Below are positions 1 to 11,855 of a stretch of 64,000 bases of DNA, piece by piece. The stretch spans positions 26,871,318 to 26,935,317 of the forward strand of contig NC_044919.1 in assembly GCF_003576645.1 (NCBI RefSeq), in the 5' to 3' direction. The first letter of the stretch is position 1, and every line of letters begins with the position of its first letter. A program made the translations under genes and the position numbers. The DNA comes from Ipomoea triloba. Lineage: Eukaryota > Streptophyta > Magnoliopsida > Solanales > Convolvulaceae. Below the pieces are notes generated by a model, which was not told the DNA's origin, searched no databases, and saw nothing but the letters and a program-made list of their open reading frames with translations.

Positions 1-29
1 GCTTAATAATTATTATAGTAATTAAGTTG

Positions 30-112
30 AACATGGTTGTTGTATTTAGTTTTATAATAATTAAAATTAAGAACATGGTTGTTGTATTTAGTTTTATAAT
101 AATTAAAATTAA
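30..112. repeat. 42-bp tandem duplication
   Basis: Two adjacent near-identical 42-base units begin at 30 and 72, each starting aacatggttgttgtatttag. This is a simple local duplication in AT-rich non-coding DNA. Confidence 0.85.
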
Positions 113-185
113 ATTATTTCTATTTTTAACCATATTTATTTTAGTAATAGTATAATTACACATATATTTTTTCAAAATAATTGCA

Positions 186-310
186 GACAAACGAGTCATA
201 TATTGTTCAATTAATTGAGTGATACCTGACAAACGAGTCATATATTGTTCAATTAATTGAGTGATACCTTTGCATTAATCCATATATTGTTCAATTAATT
301 GAGTGATACC
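186..310. repeat. 42-bp tandem repeat, three units
   Basis: The core tattgttcaattaattgag recurs with an exact 42-base period (units near 186, 228 and 270). The first two units share gacaaacgagtca; the third has drifted at its 5' side. The period equals that of the duplication at 30-112, but the sequence differs. From 311 to about 1290 I see only AT-rich DNA with no gene. Confidence 0.85.
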
Positions 311-1289
311 TTTGCATTAATCATATAATTAGATAAATGTACACTTTCAAATATTAAAATTGTTTATAATTTCATTTTTTATTTTATTATCTAATTATAT
401 AATAAAAAATTTTATTCATGCATCGCACCAGTAAATTGAGAGGAGCGAAATTGATTTTTCATATTGAGTGAGAAGAGGGAACGGTCGTGTTAGAGGTGGG
501 TAAATTATGCTATGGACTGTTTACAATTTTAAAAAAAATTAAATGTATTTTTTAAAATAATAAATGAATTAGCTTATCCAATGCAGATTTTTTTTATGCC
601 AAGCTATACAGTTTTCATCTGATTATCATATTATTTGCAAACATCATTATTTTACTCTAAGAAGTCTAACTATAACACATTAAAAAAAATTAACCAAATT
701 AATTACACAGATAAAACCCTAAGGCTAAGGATAAATAAAGTATAACCTAAAGAGCCAAAATTTGACATGTTTAGGTAGAATTATAACTCTTAACACATTA
801 TACAGCCCAACTGTTAGGAAAAAATACATAACAAATAAAACATGCCCACAAATCAAACATTCATGTAATAATTAAGGTTAATCTATATAGTTAAAAAAAA
901 AAAAAAAACAGAGCTAATCTATACATACCTACTTTAAAAATATCTTATAATCCATGAAGTACTAAGGTTCTGGATATTTTACTCCAGTAATTCTGAAATA
1001 AAGCACTAAAAACTGTAATTCTAGATAATTTACTTCATTAATGATGTAAAATAAGTATAAAAATTTACAATAACAATATATAATATACTACCAATGTTGT
1101 ATACAAAAAGGTTTTCAATAATGTGTAATTCAAAACAGTTACATTGATATACTATTATGTTTTCTTTTTATACAAAGATGACAAAATTGATATATATTTA
1201 CATAGAAAATATATCATCCGTATAAATAATTCCTATAACCGAATTGTTGGACAACGAGATAATTAGCCTAATTAATACAAATCATAAAT

Positions 1290-1533
1290 ATTGATATATA
1301 AAATGTCTAAAGTTTCAGCACCGGATGCATATATTTACACAATGACTATTAATTGGGCAATTATTTGCTCAAATTCAAATGATAACATTAGAAAGTATAA
1401 TCGATCAAACTCAATTCTTCATTTGCACTATATAATATTCGATTTTATAATTTACATAATTGTATATCAATCTAAATATTCTTAACGTATTATAGTAAAT
1501 CCATTCCGTGCAATGCACGGGCGAAAATACTAG
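1290..1533 (+). mobile_element. Helitron 3'-terminal fragment
   Basis: The segment ends with the plant Helitron 3' signature: a short palindrome, cgtgcaatgcacg (1507-1519), then about ten bases later CTAG (1530-1533) followed by T. The upstream 200 bases match the 3' parts of the copies ending at 1746 and 19381. No 5' TC end was found for this copy. Confidence 0.7.
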
Positions 1534-1746
1534 TATATAATAAAAAAATTTTACCCATGCAATTTGAATAATTATTTGCTTGAAGTCAAACAAGGATAAC
1601 ATCATAAAACATAATTGATCGAACCCATTTCATCAATTACACTATATAATATTCGTTGTTATAATTTATATAATTGTATATAGATATAAATATTCTTAAA
1701 ATATTGTAACAAATTCATTCTTGCAACGCACGGGTGAAAATACTAG
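1534..1746 (+). mobile_element. Second, directly adjacent Helitron 3'-terminal fragment
   Basis: A second copy of the same roughly 210-base 3' region follows the first head to tail, with CTAG at 1743-1746. The palindrome is partly eroded (ttgcaacgcacg). Two 3' ends in tandem without an intervening 5' end are seen directly. Repeated capture or use of the 3' terminus is an inference. Confidence 0.65.
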
Positions 1747-2159
1747 TAGATAATATAGGATTTTCTTATCCTAATAGAACTCTTTCACTCTAAATATGAG
1801 TTATGATTTGTCTAATGGCTTGAAATTCAATCCGACTTTAAACTTAAAAGGCTTCATTGAAAATCAAGCGAAGATCAGGGAAAACCACCACTGCCAATAC
1901 TTTTACATAAGAATGTACGACACGTATCTCTCCTAGCACATGAAACATGTTGGAGGAAAAACAACCACTGTCAAATATCAATAGGTGCTTACAAGATCAA
2001 GAGTTCATAGTACAACTAAGATCTTAGTCATATATATACAAACACAACTTTCTACATCATAATTTCATTACATGATACTTCCTTCTATACTACTACAATA
2101 ACTCAATTACACATGACATATCATCAAATATCAATAAATAAATTTAAAAAAATAAGCAT

Positions 2160-2415
2160 TGAAGATAAAGACAATGAGAATGCTATCATTTTTAAACTAA
2201 GTATTTAGATTAACGTTTTTATAAAATTGCAAACATTTATTTTAGTGACAATTATAATCAATTTCTCATATAATTCATAAACTTTGAATCACCGATTTAA
2301 ATAAACAAATTCAACATTCATAATAATCTCCTATATAATCTTGCATTAATATACTTTGAAATACTCATTCAATAATAAACATTGAATATTATCTCATTCG
2401 CGTCTGAAAAACTAG
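2160..2415 (+). mobile_element. Degraded Helitron 3' end
   Basis: The stretch up to ctag at 2412-2415 resembles the 3' half of the element at 51969-53022, including the shared phrase tataatcttgcatt. The terminal hairpin is largely lost. From 1747 to 2160 I see no gene. Confidence 0.5.
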
Positions 2416-2425
2416 TATATATATA

Positions 2426-3088
2426 GGGATGAGTTCAGGCGCAGAAGATGTCCTAGGTGCGATCATGCGGTTAGATCTGAGCCGTTGATTAAATTTAGAT
2501 CAACGACTCAAATCAATGAAAATTTAAAAAGAAAAAAACGCACGTCTAGAAAGAAGAAACATAGGCTAAAAATGGCGCACCTTCATTTTATAACAATAGC
2601 GCACCTTAAGTGATACAAAAACGCACTTTAAGCATAAAAATCACGCACCTTAAAGAATGAAATCACGCAGCTTAAGTTCTCACTGCACGCACCTTAAAAA
2701 GGAAAATCACGGACCTTAAGCACAAGACATACACACCTTAGACACGAACCCTACGCACCTTAAGCACAAAACTTACGCACCTTAAATTCCCAGCTGCACA
2801 CACCTAAAGCACAAACACCATGAACCTAAAGGACATAACGCACCTTAAACACAAAACTTACACACCTTCGGCACAAAACCTTACGCACCATAAGTTTGCC
2901 AGATATGAAAAATGACCGAATTACCATCGCATTTTTTTTAAAACGTTGTTAATCCTGGATGTTGATCTGGACAACATCAATGATGTCTACCGCACGTTGT
3001 TAATCCTAGGCGTTGATCTTGATAAGATCAATGGCTCTCATTTAACCGCAGAACCACACCTGAGGATGCCTACCGCACATGAACTGAA

Positions 3089-3091
<3 letters not shown>
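2426..3091. mobile_element. Fold-back/MITE-like element with internal cgcaccttaa repeats
   Basis: Both ends lie in (TA)n tracts. The left end (gttcaggcgcagaagatgtc...) and the reverse complement of the right end (gttcatgtgcggtaggcatc...) align imperfectly over roughly 75 bases, giving terminal inverted repeats. The interior (about 2570-2905) holds some 17 degenerate copies of a 15-25-base unit built on cgcaccttaag. No coding region of note was seen. It is probably non-autonomous. Its ends resemble those of the fold-back at 53064-53322, so the two may belong to one group. Confidence 0.55.

Positions 3092-3123
<32 letters not shown>
3092..3123. repeat. (TA)n microsatellite
   Basis: An uninterrupted TA run abuts the right end of the fold-back element. 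Confidence 0.9.
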
Positions 3124-3125
<2 letters not shown>

Positions 3126-3366
3126 ACAAACATCAAGTACAACTCATAAAACAGCAATTAAGTTAAATTAATGGATGTTTTATGTTCTGTTGCTTTGATT
3201 CCTACTTAAAAAAGTTCAAACTCCTTTCTAATGCTGGGTGCAAAAGAAAACACATTTTATTTGACTTGATATAACTTACATCCATTGACCTCAAAATTTA
3301 GATACGATATAAATTATGACATAAAGAGAAATTGAGTATAAGATATTACTAGAATTAAAGATTTAC

Positions 3367-3713
3367 CCATTTTCAGTGTTGTCCAGATCCCAACCGAACA
3401 ATTAGGATACATCCTCCAGCACTTTCCTCCATTTCTTCACCTTTTTTCCTTCTTTCTCAAATCTCTTCTCATGTCCTTCAAAGTCTACTCCATACTTTCC
3501 CTTCTGTTTCCTCACCAATCCACGCCATATCGACACCATAGAAAATGGGAACAACCATATGACCTTTCACCTTGATACACTCCATGATTTTCACCAGTTC
3601 CTCCAAACACCATGTGGAATCAGCATAGTGCTCGGAGAAGACGACCACCACCATGGGCGATTCTTCGATTGCCTTCTCAAGTGCTGGCAAGATGGACTTT
3701 CCCTTTCCAGCTT
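3367..3713 (-). pseudogene. TIR-domain exon fragment of a TNL gene
   Basis: On the minus strand this matches the first exon of the two TNL genes here. Seen: the TIR segment SEHYADSTWCLEELVKI, VVPIFYGVD, and the exon end with the same G|GTAAAT splice donor. The 5' half of the exon, including the DVFLSFRGED region, is missing because homology stops near 3713. An altered stretch after YGVD shifts the frame. It lacks the 10-base deletion of gene 1, so it is closer to gene 2 in that region. No NBS or LRR follows. It is a dead fragment from a local TNL family. Confidence 0.85.
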
Positions 3714-3730
3714 ATCTTGACAATTCTTTT

Positions 3731-3965
3731 GAAAGTGAGTCTTACTTCCATATCATCACAATTGCAATTCACTACTATTTCGTATCTACGTCCTCGAAAC
3801 ACTCTCTCTTTTGAAAGTGAGTCATACTGCCATATCATCACAACTGCAATTCACTACTACTCCGCTATCTACATCCTTGGAAAAACCTCTCTTTTTTTAA
3901 AGTGAGTCCTATTGCCATATCATCACAACTGCAATTCACTACTATCATCACAACTACAATTCACT
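3731..3965. repeat. 82-85-bp tandem repeat, about 2.7 units
   Basis: Units start at 3731, 3813 and 3898. Each carries aagtgagtc, atatcatcacaa and gcaattcactacta. The array begins where homology to the TIR fragment ends. From 3966 to about 4290 I see no feature. Confidence 0.8.
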
Positions 3966-4294
3966 ATTATTTTCTACATATCTTGCAAATCTGCAATTTC
4001 AACTCTCTTTCAAAACCATATACGTAGACTGGAACTGTATTGACACATCAAATTCATCTCTTCATAACATGATGTTGAGTGGTAACCCTGTAGGTTTAGT
4101 ATGAAAAGAAAACAGGAAAAACAACAAATCATAAACATATGCATTCCTTGCCTTTTATGAGCTTTGGTATTTGATTCTTATACCTTTGTGTCTAAAGCAT
4201 ATCTGTTTCTTTTCAGGGATTCTTGATTGCAGGGTGATTTCATAAACACTTGTTGATTCGGTGAACTTATTCAAGCATGCCCTCTTGTTGCTCA

Positions 4295-4490
4295 CTATCC
4301 ATCGATGCCAATCTCCCTTGCTTCTTTGCTTGTTATATCTATACGGTTAGCCAAAATAGCTTTTGAAGCCAATTTCAGTCTACCTACTCCCCACTTCAGT
4401 TCAATTTTCCCATCTTCAAACATGTCTAGCATGGCTGAAACTGGTGGGCAGTTTGTGTAATGAGATCTAAATATTATCGGGAAGACAGGC
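4295..4490 (-). other. Open frame continuing beyond the Integrator-like stop, shifted frame
   Basis: Downstream (minus strand) of the stop of the 469-codon gene, a different frame stays open from inside the gene's last codons to a TAG at 4295-4297. Its translation includes MLDMFEDGKIELKWGVG followed by KLASKAILANRID, which looks protein-like rather than random AT-rich sequence. I do not recognise a domain. It could be the authentic C-terminus separated by a one-base indel, a spliced last exon, or the end of another gene. Confidence 0.35.
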
Positions 4491-5900
4491 TCATTGCAAG
4501 TCTTCGGAATGGGTAGTTTGGGTGAGTAGTAACAATTTTCCGAGCATTTCTCTGAGCAAGGGAGACAGCAGATCGCAGTGAGTCAAGACATCAAGTGAGC
4601 CAATAACACCTTTACTAACAAGAACATGAATAGAATTTACTACCCCATTGATGATGAGATCCTTCCTATCAACATCATAATTCTCAACCAAAATCAAGAG
4701 AAACTCAAGAAGGGTGTTGGTCACATCAGCATACTTTGGAATAGAGTTCACCATCAACAAAACTGCAGGTTCAATGCTCATTACATTATCCTCCTTCTCA
4801 TCAAAGAACAGCCAATCATAAAACAAAGCCAGCTTCAAGTTCGCTCCAATATAGCTTTTCCGGCAACACTTCAACAACCAACCAATCACAGCCCATCTCG
4901 GAATTGCCTCGGGTTCTATAACTTCACCTGAGGGGTGGCGCATAGAGCAGATATACCTAACAACGTCTACCAAAAGAGTCTCCCTCTCCGACAAAAACAA
5001 ATACTTTTTCGCAAACCACACCTGGTACCTCCTCTGATTCCCAAACTTCACATTCATAGCCAAATATCGCAACTTCCTCTCCATTTCAGGCATGATTCTA
5101 AGCGAAAAATACAAACTTGGTGTCCTTAAACAATATATTTGCGATACACCCTCAAAACCATCCACTTTGAACTGCCCTGGATTCAACAAATCTTTCCATA
5201 TGGACTTAAACTCAGCTATATGGACCAAATCTTGTAAAAGCCTAATGAGATCCCTCCCTATCTTCAAACACAAAGCAAATTGTTCCCTCAAAACCCTAAT
5301 ACAAAACTCTATCTCCAATCTCTTCAACACATCTAGCCTTGGATCACTACATAACCTACTATGATCAGCCAATACCCTAAGAAACACATACAAACCATAA
5401 GTCAAAATCAAGGGTTCTTCTTCTAGTATACAGTCCCATTTGTTAAGAAAAACACTAACCATCTCAGAACACAGCCATAAATTACCTTCACTGAAATCTC
5501 CCCCTACAATTTGCCTTAGAAGAGCCACTAGCAGCCTATCAAACCCTACAGCTAACACATTAATCATCTCATTTGTCAACCAAATCAGCTGAATTTTCGC
5601 AGAATCAATAAACTTTCCATACAATTCATCCACGATTCTGGTAATCATAGAGGTGAAGTAGCAATACCCATCAGTGGTGATAGCGTGGAGGTGCTTGATG
5701 TGGGTTTTCGCGAAATGGGGTTCCCGTAGAAGGCCGAAAAGCATGGCATCGTTGAGGCTCGAGTATTGGTCCAGAGTGAAAGTTCTGAGAGAAAAGGGTG
5801 GCCGTAGATGTGGTTCGTGAAGGTTGAAAGATTCCCTCAGCGATGCTTCGAGTAGGTTCTCCGTGTCGAGAGTGGCTCTGTAAATCAGCGTTCCAGCCAT
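4491..5900 (-). CDS. INTS3: Integrator complex subunit 3-like protein (469 aa, uninterrupted)
   Basis: One open frame without introns. The helical, leucine-rich sequence with LWLCSEMVSVFLNKWDCILEE, the GDFSEGNLWLC block and a KHLHAITTDGY block near the N-terminus is what I associate with the Integrator subunit 3 N-terminal domain (Ints3_N). Known role of the family: a scaffold of the nuclear Integrator complex, which processes 3' ends of snRNAs and attenuates transcription by RNA polymerase II. The start MAGTLIYRATLDTENLL fits plant homologues. Plant proteins of this type are, from memory, about 500 residues, so this is nearly full length. The C-terminal end may be altered: another frame remains open past the stop (4295-4490). 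The lack of introns fits either an intron-poor gene or a retrocopy. Confidence 0.7.
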   Translation of the reverse strand: MAGTLIYRATLDTENLLEASLRESFNLHEPHLRPPFSLRTFTLDQYSSLNDAMLFGLLREPHFAKTHIKHLHAITTDGYCYFTSMITRIVDELYGKFIDSAKIQLIWLTNEMINVLAVGFDRLLVALLRQIVGGDFSEGNLWLCSEMVSVFLNKWDCILEEEPLILTYGLYVFLRVLADHSRLCSDPRLDVLKRLEIEFCIRVLREQFALCLKIGRDLIRLLQDLVHIAEFKSIWKDLLNPGQFKVDGFEGVSQIYCLRTPSLYFSLRIMPEMERKLRYLAMNVKFGNQRRYQVWFAKKYLFLSERETLLVDVVRYICSMRHPSGEVIEPEAIPRWAVIGWLLKCCRKSYIGANLKLALFYDWLFFDEKEDNVMSIEPAVLLMVNSIPKYADVTNTLLEFLLILVENYDVDRKDLIINGVVNSIHVLVSKGVIGSLDVLTHCDLLSPLLREMLGKLLLLTQTTHSEDLQ

Positions 5901-6550
5901 TTGGATTGAGGATCAAAAAGGGAGCAACTTTAACTCCTAAAAAATCACAATGTCTGGTATGTATATTTCGGCCAGTGAGGTGAGCCCCTAAGCACCAAAA
6001 AAGTTATGAAAGTCAAGTTAGTTAGAATATATGAGATCCCAGATCACAGAGGTAGTTATTTTAGTAAAAGCAAGGAATGTATCTTCCATGACCAAGAGGT
6101 ATAGTGTTTAAAATTTATCTTCTATGTAGTTTAGTTAAGTTAATGCCAATATTCTATGGTAATAGTGGTATTATGAATTTATTCTTATTGCTTTCATTTT
6201 TCTTTTAATTTTTCCACTCTTTCTTTGGTTTAGTTACAAGTTATGTACTGAAATATGGAATAGCAAATACTGTATGCAAGATCGAGTTGAAATCAACAAG
6301 AAGCAGATATACTTCAATACTACAATACATTACTCCTACAACAATTCCGCCTATCTTTACATTGTAGACCTATGTTGACTTAAGAAGTGAAGTCTAGACT
6401 ATAAATTATGCCTATAAAGGCTAACACCATGATTTCCATTAAATCCAAACATCAAAGCAAATGCAGGATTTAGAAATAAAATATAAACAAAATGACATTT
6501 TGTAGTTAAAAATCATTGTGTTTAAAGCTAAAAAAAAAGGATCAAATATT
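5901..6550. other. Upstream region of the Integrator-like gene, no feature
   Basis: AT-rich DNA with no convincing ORF. It must hold the 5' UTR and promoter of the minus-strand gene if that gene is expressed, but I cannot identify a TATA box with confidence. Confidence 0.4.
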
Positions 6551-6856
6551 GGCAGTGTTTGGTAAATAAATAGCCTATCAGCCAATTTTGGCCTATTTGA
6601 CCATTATTAGTTGTTTGACTTGGTTAAAAAATCAATATAAGTGTTTGGTTAATAAGTTTTTTGTAACTCCAAAATACTAAATTTCAAAAGGCTACTTAAA
6701 GCAACCTTTTCAATTAGCCTTTTGAGAAAAGAAATTATACCAAATAGCTATCAGCTAACAGCTAATTTACCAAACACTTTTCAACAATCAGCTAATATTA
6801 TCAATTAATTATACCTTCTAACTCAATCAGCTAACAGTCATTTACCAAACAAGGCC
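6551..6856. mobile_element. Tourist/Harbinger-like MITE, 306 bp
   Basis: Left end ggcagtgtttggtaaat and right end (reverse complement) ggccttgtttggtaaatg form terminal inverted repeats. A 3-base direct repeat ATT flanks the element (6548-6550 and 6857-6859). The 3-base T/A-rich target duplication and the GG-initial TIR point to PIF/Harbinger. No coding capacity. From 6857 to 7105 there is no feature. Confidence 0.7.
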
Positions 6857-7105
6857 ATTATGTTATTCCAAAGATGCCTAAAGACATAAGTAAATCAACT
6901 AAACAGTATCTGAAAGTCACCACAGCATAGCAGAAGATCAATCTTTTTTTTATCCACATCATTTAAGTGTAATAAGGTAGCACCCGCCTACTACTATCTT
7001 CATCTGTAAGGAAAATGTATATTAAGAAAGTGTTTCCAGCTAAACTTTCAAAAGATTATAAGAATGGTTGTAATATTAACATGTAAAAAACAATAAGAAG
7101 AAGGT

Positions 7106-7273
7106 TGTTAGATGTGGAAGGGAAGACTAAAAACTGTACTCTATATTTCATATTTTCTGTACAAAGTTCCTAGCTATTTATATACATAGGAAACATGCTA
7201 CTGCCACATAATTCAAACAGGAAGAATGAAAGATGGAGAGTAAAGATCTAACTACTCCCTTATTTATCTAACA
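7106..7273 (-). repeat. 3' LTR of copia element 1
   Basis: 168 bases, TG...CA, identical by eye to 11856-12023. It is 3' because the polyprotein reads leftwards. Confidence 0.95.
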
Positions 7274-7284
7274 CTCCCCCTCAA
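7274..7284 (-). other. Polypurine tract of copia element 1
   Basis: On the minus strand TTGAGGGGGAG directly precedes the 3' LTR, the expected position of the plus-strand primer. Confidence 0.85.
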
Positions 7285-10200
7285 GTTGGAGCATAAATAT
7301 TAATCATGCCCAACTTGTTACAAATAAACTCAACCCTGACCTTACTAAGACCTTTAGTGAACAAGTCTGCCAATTGATCACCGCTTCGAACATGAACGGT
7401 CGAAAGTAACCCCTGTTGAACCTTGTCCCGCACGAAGTGACAATCTACCTCAATATGCTTAGTGCGCTCATGAAACACAGGATTATTTGAAATATGTATA
7501 GCCGCTTTATTGTCACACCACAAAGGAACCGGTTTAGTCACCTCTACACCAATCTCCCCAAGAACATTACACATCCATGTTACCTCACATGCGACATGAG
7601 CCATCGCCCTATATTCAGACTCTGCACTAGAACGAGACACAACACTCTGCTTCTTACTCTTCCACGATACCAGATTGCCACCAAAGAACACACAATATCC
7701 AGTCGTGGACCTCCTGTCACTCGGTGACCCAGCCCAATCAGCGTCAGAAAAAGCTTCAACCCTCACATGCCCATGACTGGCATATAAGATTCCTTTCCCA
7801 GGAGCACATTTCAAATACTTTATAACCCGAACTGCAGCTTCCCAATGAAGTTTAGTAGGGGATGCCATAAACTGACTTACCACACTTACAGGAAAGGCAA
7901 TATCAGGACGGGTGATAGTCAGATAGTTCAACTTACCAACCAGTCTCCTATACCTCTCTGGGTCTTCAAGAGGCTCCCCTCGCCAGCTATAAGTTTAACA
8001 CTCTGGTCCATAGGAGTCTCACAAGGCTTGGACCCTAAAAGCCCAAAGTCTTCAAGTAAATCTAGTACATATTTCCGTTGCGACAGAAATATACCTTTCT
8101 TAGAACGAACCACTTCAATCCCAAGAAAGTACTTCAACACCCCCAGATCTTTCGTATGGAATTTATCTTTAAGAAAAGACTTGAGAGCATCAACTCCTTT
8201 GGCATCATCACCTGTTATCACTATATCATCAACGTAGACAATTAACAAAATACTGCCATGGTTAGAGTGCTTGTAAAACAAAGTATGATCATAAGCACTA
8301 CGGCGCATGCCAAACTCAATGATTGCACCATTGAACCTCTCGAACCACGCTCTCGGAGACTGCTTTAACCCATACAACGACTTCCTTAGCCTACACACCT
8401 TCCCGTTCTCCCCCTGAGCAACAAACCCAGGTGGTTGCTCCATATAGACTTCTTCAACCAAATCACCGTGTAAAAAGGCATTCTTCACATCCAACTGATA
8501 TAACGGCCAGCCGTTAACAGCAGCTAGAGGAATAAAGATCCGCACAGAAGTCAACTTAGCAACCGGTGAGAAGGTTTCTGTGTAATCAATTCCATACGTC
8601 TGTGCATACCCTTTCGCCACCAAGCGTGCTTTCAGTCGAGCTACCGAACCATCGGGGTTTGTCTTGACAACGTAAACCCATTTACAACCAATTGCAGCTT
8701 TTCCGGCCGGGAGATAGACCAGATCCCAAGTCTGATTATGTTCCAGGGCCGCCATTTCCTCTTCCATAGCAGATCTCCACCCATCATGAGACATTGCCTG
8801 GCACAACGTTTTAGGAACAGACACAGAATCTATCTGGGATATAAAAGTACGGGAAGACTCTGATAAATTACCGTAGAAAACATATGACGGAAGGGGATGA
8901 CAACAACTACGTTTACCTTTCCGTACGGCAATCGGGGGTTCATGATCATTTGACGGAGGAGGATTCTCTTGGCTCACTACCGGGGCGATCACAACTCGGG
9001 GCCGCCGAGAGTACACTTGCGTAACAGGTGGTATTACCCCAGAAACAGACTCCGTTGTAGGAACAGGAATAGTGATGGTATACACAAGGAAATCATCTTC
9101 TAATACTGGGGTTGTATTCCCGGTAATACTGTCAGGAAACACAGTGCCCTCAAAGAAAGTGACATCGGTAGAAACCAAATACCTACCCAAATCAGGAGAG
9201 TAACACCTATACCCTTTCTGAGTCCGAGAATATCCCAAAAAGACACACTCAAGTGATTTAGGATCAAGTTTCCCCCTTAGTGGACGAACATCCTGCTCGA
9301 AACATGTACATCCGAAAACTTTGGGGGGTAAGGAAAATAAAGACTTGGATGGATACACAACTGAATAGGGGACTCGACCTTGGAGTATAGAAGAAGGCAT
9401 CCTATTAATGTAGAAGCAGGCAGTGTGAACAGCATCTGCCCAAAACAGTTTAGGTACTTTCATCTGAAACAAAAGATCACGGGCAATTTACAACAAATGG
9501 CGATTCTTTCTCTCTGCAACACCATTTTGTTGGGGTGTGTAACTACACGAGGTTTGATGAATAATGCCATTTTGACTCATAAAGCTAGAAAACGACTTAA
9601 GGAGGTATTCTCGAGCATTGTCACTTCTCAAACACTGTATAGTTTTATTAAACTGAGTTCTAATCTCAGCACAAAAATTTTGAAAGATACCAAACAACTC
9701 ATCCCTAGATTTCATGAGATACAACCATGTACATCTAGAGAAATCATCAACAAACGTTACAAAATACCTGAAACCACTCTTGGACGTGACTCGACACGGC
9801 CCCCACACATCAGAATGAACCAATTCAAATAAGGAGTCTACTCTATTATTTACCCGAGGAATATAGGGGACACGATGATGTTTTGCAAACTCACATGACT
9901 CACATTGCAAAACATTCACAGACTCTAAACCAGGACACATCTTCTTTAAGGTTGGCAGGGATGGATGACCATACCGACAGTGCAGCTGAAAGGGGGAAAC
10001 AACGCTCGCCAAGCTTGTAGGTTTATTCTCAAGAGACGTAGACTGTTCTAAGACATACAAGCCGCCAACTTCCTTCCCCTTACCAATAATCCTCCTCGTC
10101 AAAAGATCCTGGAATAGACAGTAACCAGGAAAGAACACAACAGAACAATTTAGGTCACGAGTAATTTGGCTAATAGAAAGCAAACTGAAAGGGAACTTTG

Positions 10201-11410
10201 GGAGATATAACACAGAAGTAAGGGGTAAAGACGGAGTTGCAAACGTACTACCCTTACCCACGACATTGGCTACAGACCCATCTGCTAGAGTAACAGTATG
10301 ACCAGAAGTTATGGGTAGACATGTAGAAAGAACACTAGAATTACCTGTCATATGCTCAGAAGCTCCTGAGTCAATGACCCACTGTCGAGATGTAGAAGAA
10401 ACACAAGCAACTGGATTACCTGTTTGGACAAACGTTGCGCAGGAAGACGTTTCATTAGTCGGAGACTGCGAGGAAGAGGAAATCTTCGTTTGGTTGTACT
10501 TAGCAAATTCTTCATCTGTCATCACCACCACATGACCTTCTGACGCAGAAGCAGTGCTAACAACCACTTGTTGCCTCGGTGGCTTAGGACATTGATTTCG
10601 AAAGTGTCCCGGATCTCCACAGTTAAAGCAAACCCGTGGGCCTCCACGTCCTCCCCAAGAACCCCCACGTCCTCGGTACCGATTATTACCTCCTCCTCGG
10701 CCATAACCCTCACTCGTATTCCCTCCGTGTGATACGAGGGCATTCAGATCAACACCACTTCCTTGTGACATAAAAACATTCTTCTCATGGAGCTCAGTTG
10801 AACGAGTACTTCCCGATGCATTTTGAAGCATGGAAAATACCTGATCCAAAGACTCTAAGTCCTTATTCCCCAACAGTTGGAACTTAAGGACGTCATATTC
10901 TTTATCTAATCCACAAATCCAACTAAAAACAAGTAATTTGTCACGTTGCTTTTTCATTTCAGCCAAATCAGTTGTTAACGGCATAGCAGCACACAAAGTA
11001 ACACATTGACTCTTAAAATCATAGTAATAGTCTCTAAGTTCACGCCCTTTCTGACTTGAACGATATACCTCCTGAGACAGTTGATATAATTTTCTCAAAT
11101 TACTTGTTCCACTAAACCAGTTGTTTACCAATTCCCAAACTTCTTTTATAGTCTTGCAATGTTGCATGGACAAAATAATCTTCTTATCAATGCAGTTAAT
11201 TATTCTTGAAAATAAAGCTTTATCAGTATTTGCCCAATCTGTATTCCCTTCCGGACATAATTTATCTAGATGGTCACCCTTTCCCATACCATATATATTT
11301 ACCCTAATCAGAAATTTCCATTCAGGAAAATTAGACCCATCTGAAGCCAAAACAACATCAATCAACTTAGACGGGGTAGAAATCACAGTAATATTCCTTT
11401 CTTGTGCCAT
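7281..11410 (-). pseudogene. Copia gag-pol polyprotein with one nonsense and one frameshift mutation
   Basis: The frame starts at 11410 (MAQERNITVISTPSK). Rough order: gag (UBN2 type) residues 20-200, an RGG-rich stretch near 235-257, CCHC knuckle CFNCGDPGHFRNQC near 261, protease WVIDSGASEHMTG near 344, integrase with HSDVWGPC, reverse transcriptase with YVDDIVITGDD, and RNase H. Two breaks are visible: an in-frame TAA at about 9488-9490 inside integrase, with the same frame resuming, and a one-base loss in a G run near 7975-7980, after which the last 216 codons lie in another frame. The 445-base leader (11411-11855) is GC-rich. The copy cannot encode a full polyprotein unless these are sequencing errors. 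Confidence 0.93.
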
Positions 11411-11478
11411 TTTAACCTTTAACCCACAAACAATTAAGCTTTACCCAGTACTAAAGGTTACCAAACACCCAAACCACA

Positions 11479-11571
11479 GCAATTTACGCAGAAAACACAC
11501 TGGGCAGCAGCAATTTACGCAGAAAACACACTGGGCAGCAGCAATTTACGCAGAAAACATACTGGGCAGCG
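11479..11571. repeat. 31-bp tandem repeat (3 units) in the copia leader
   Basis: gcaatttacgcagaaaacac repeats at 11479, 11510 and 11541 with an exact 31-base period, between the gag start and the 5' LTR. Leader repeats are common in LTR elements. Any role in expression is unknown. Confidence 0.9.
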
Positions 11572-11807
11572 TACCTTTTTAACAAAATGACCCAAACAAC
11601 GTCAACAAACTTCAACACAGCCTAGCATTCTGGACTCAGCGTGACGAGGCGACTCCACCGGTGCAAACCTCTTCCGGCGACGTCGCCGGGAAACTCCTCA
11701 CGCGCCGGCGCGTGGCGGCGGACCTCGGCAGCGACGGCGGCGCGTGGCGGTGGCGACCGGACTCCTCTCGGCGGCGACGCCCCGGCTCCCCAACCCTAGC
11801 CCAGGCA

Positions 11808-11839
<32 letters not shown>

Positions 11840-11842
11840 CTT

Positions 11843-11855
11843 GGCTTTGATACCA
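11843..11855 (-). other. Primer-binding site of copia element 1
   Basis: On the minus strand TGGTATCAAAGCC starts directly after the 5' LTR. It matches the initiator-methionine tRNA 3'-end complement used by plant copia elements (usually TGGTATCAGAGC) with one difference. Confidence 0.85.
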
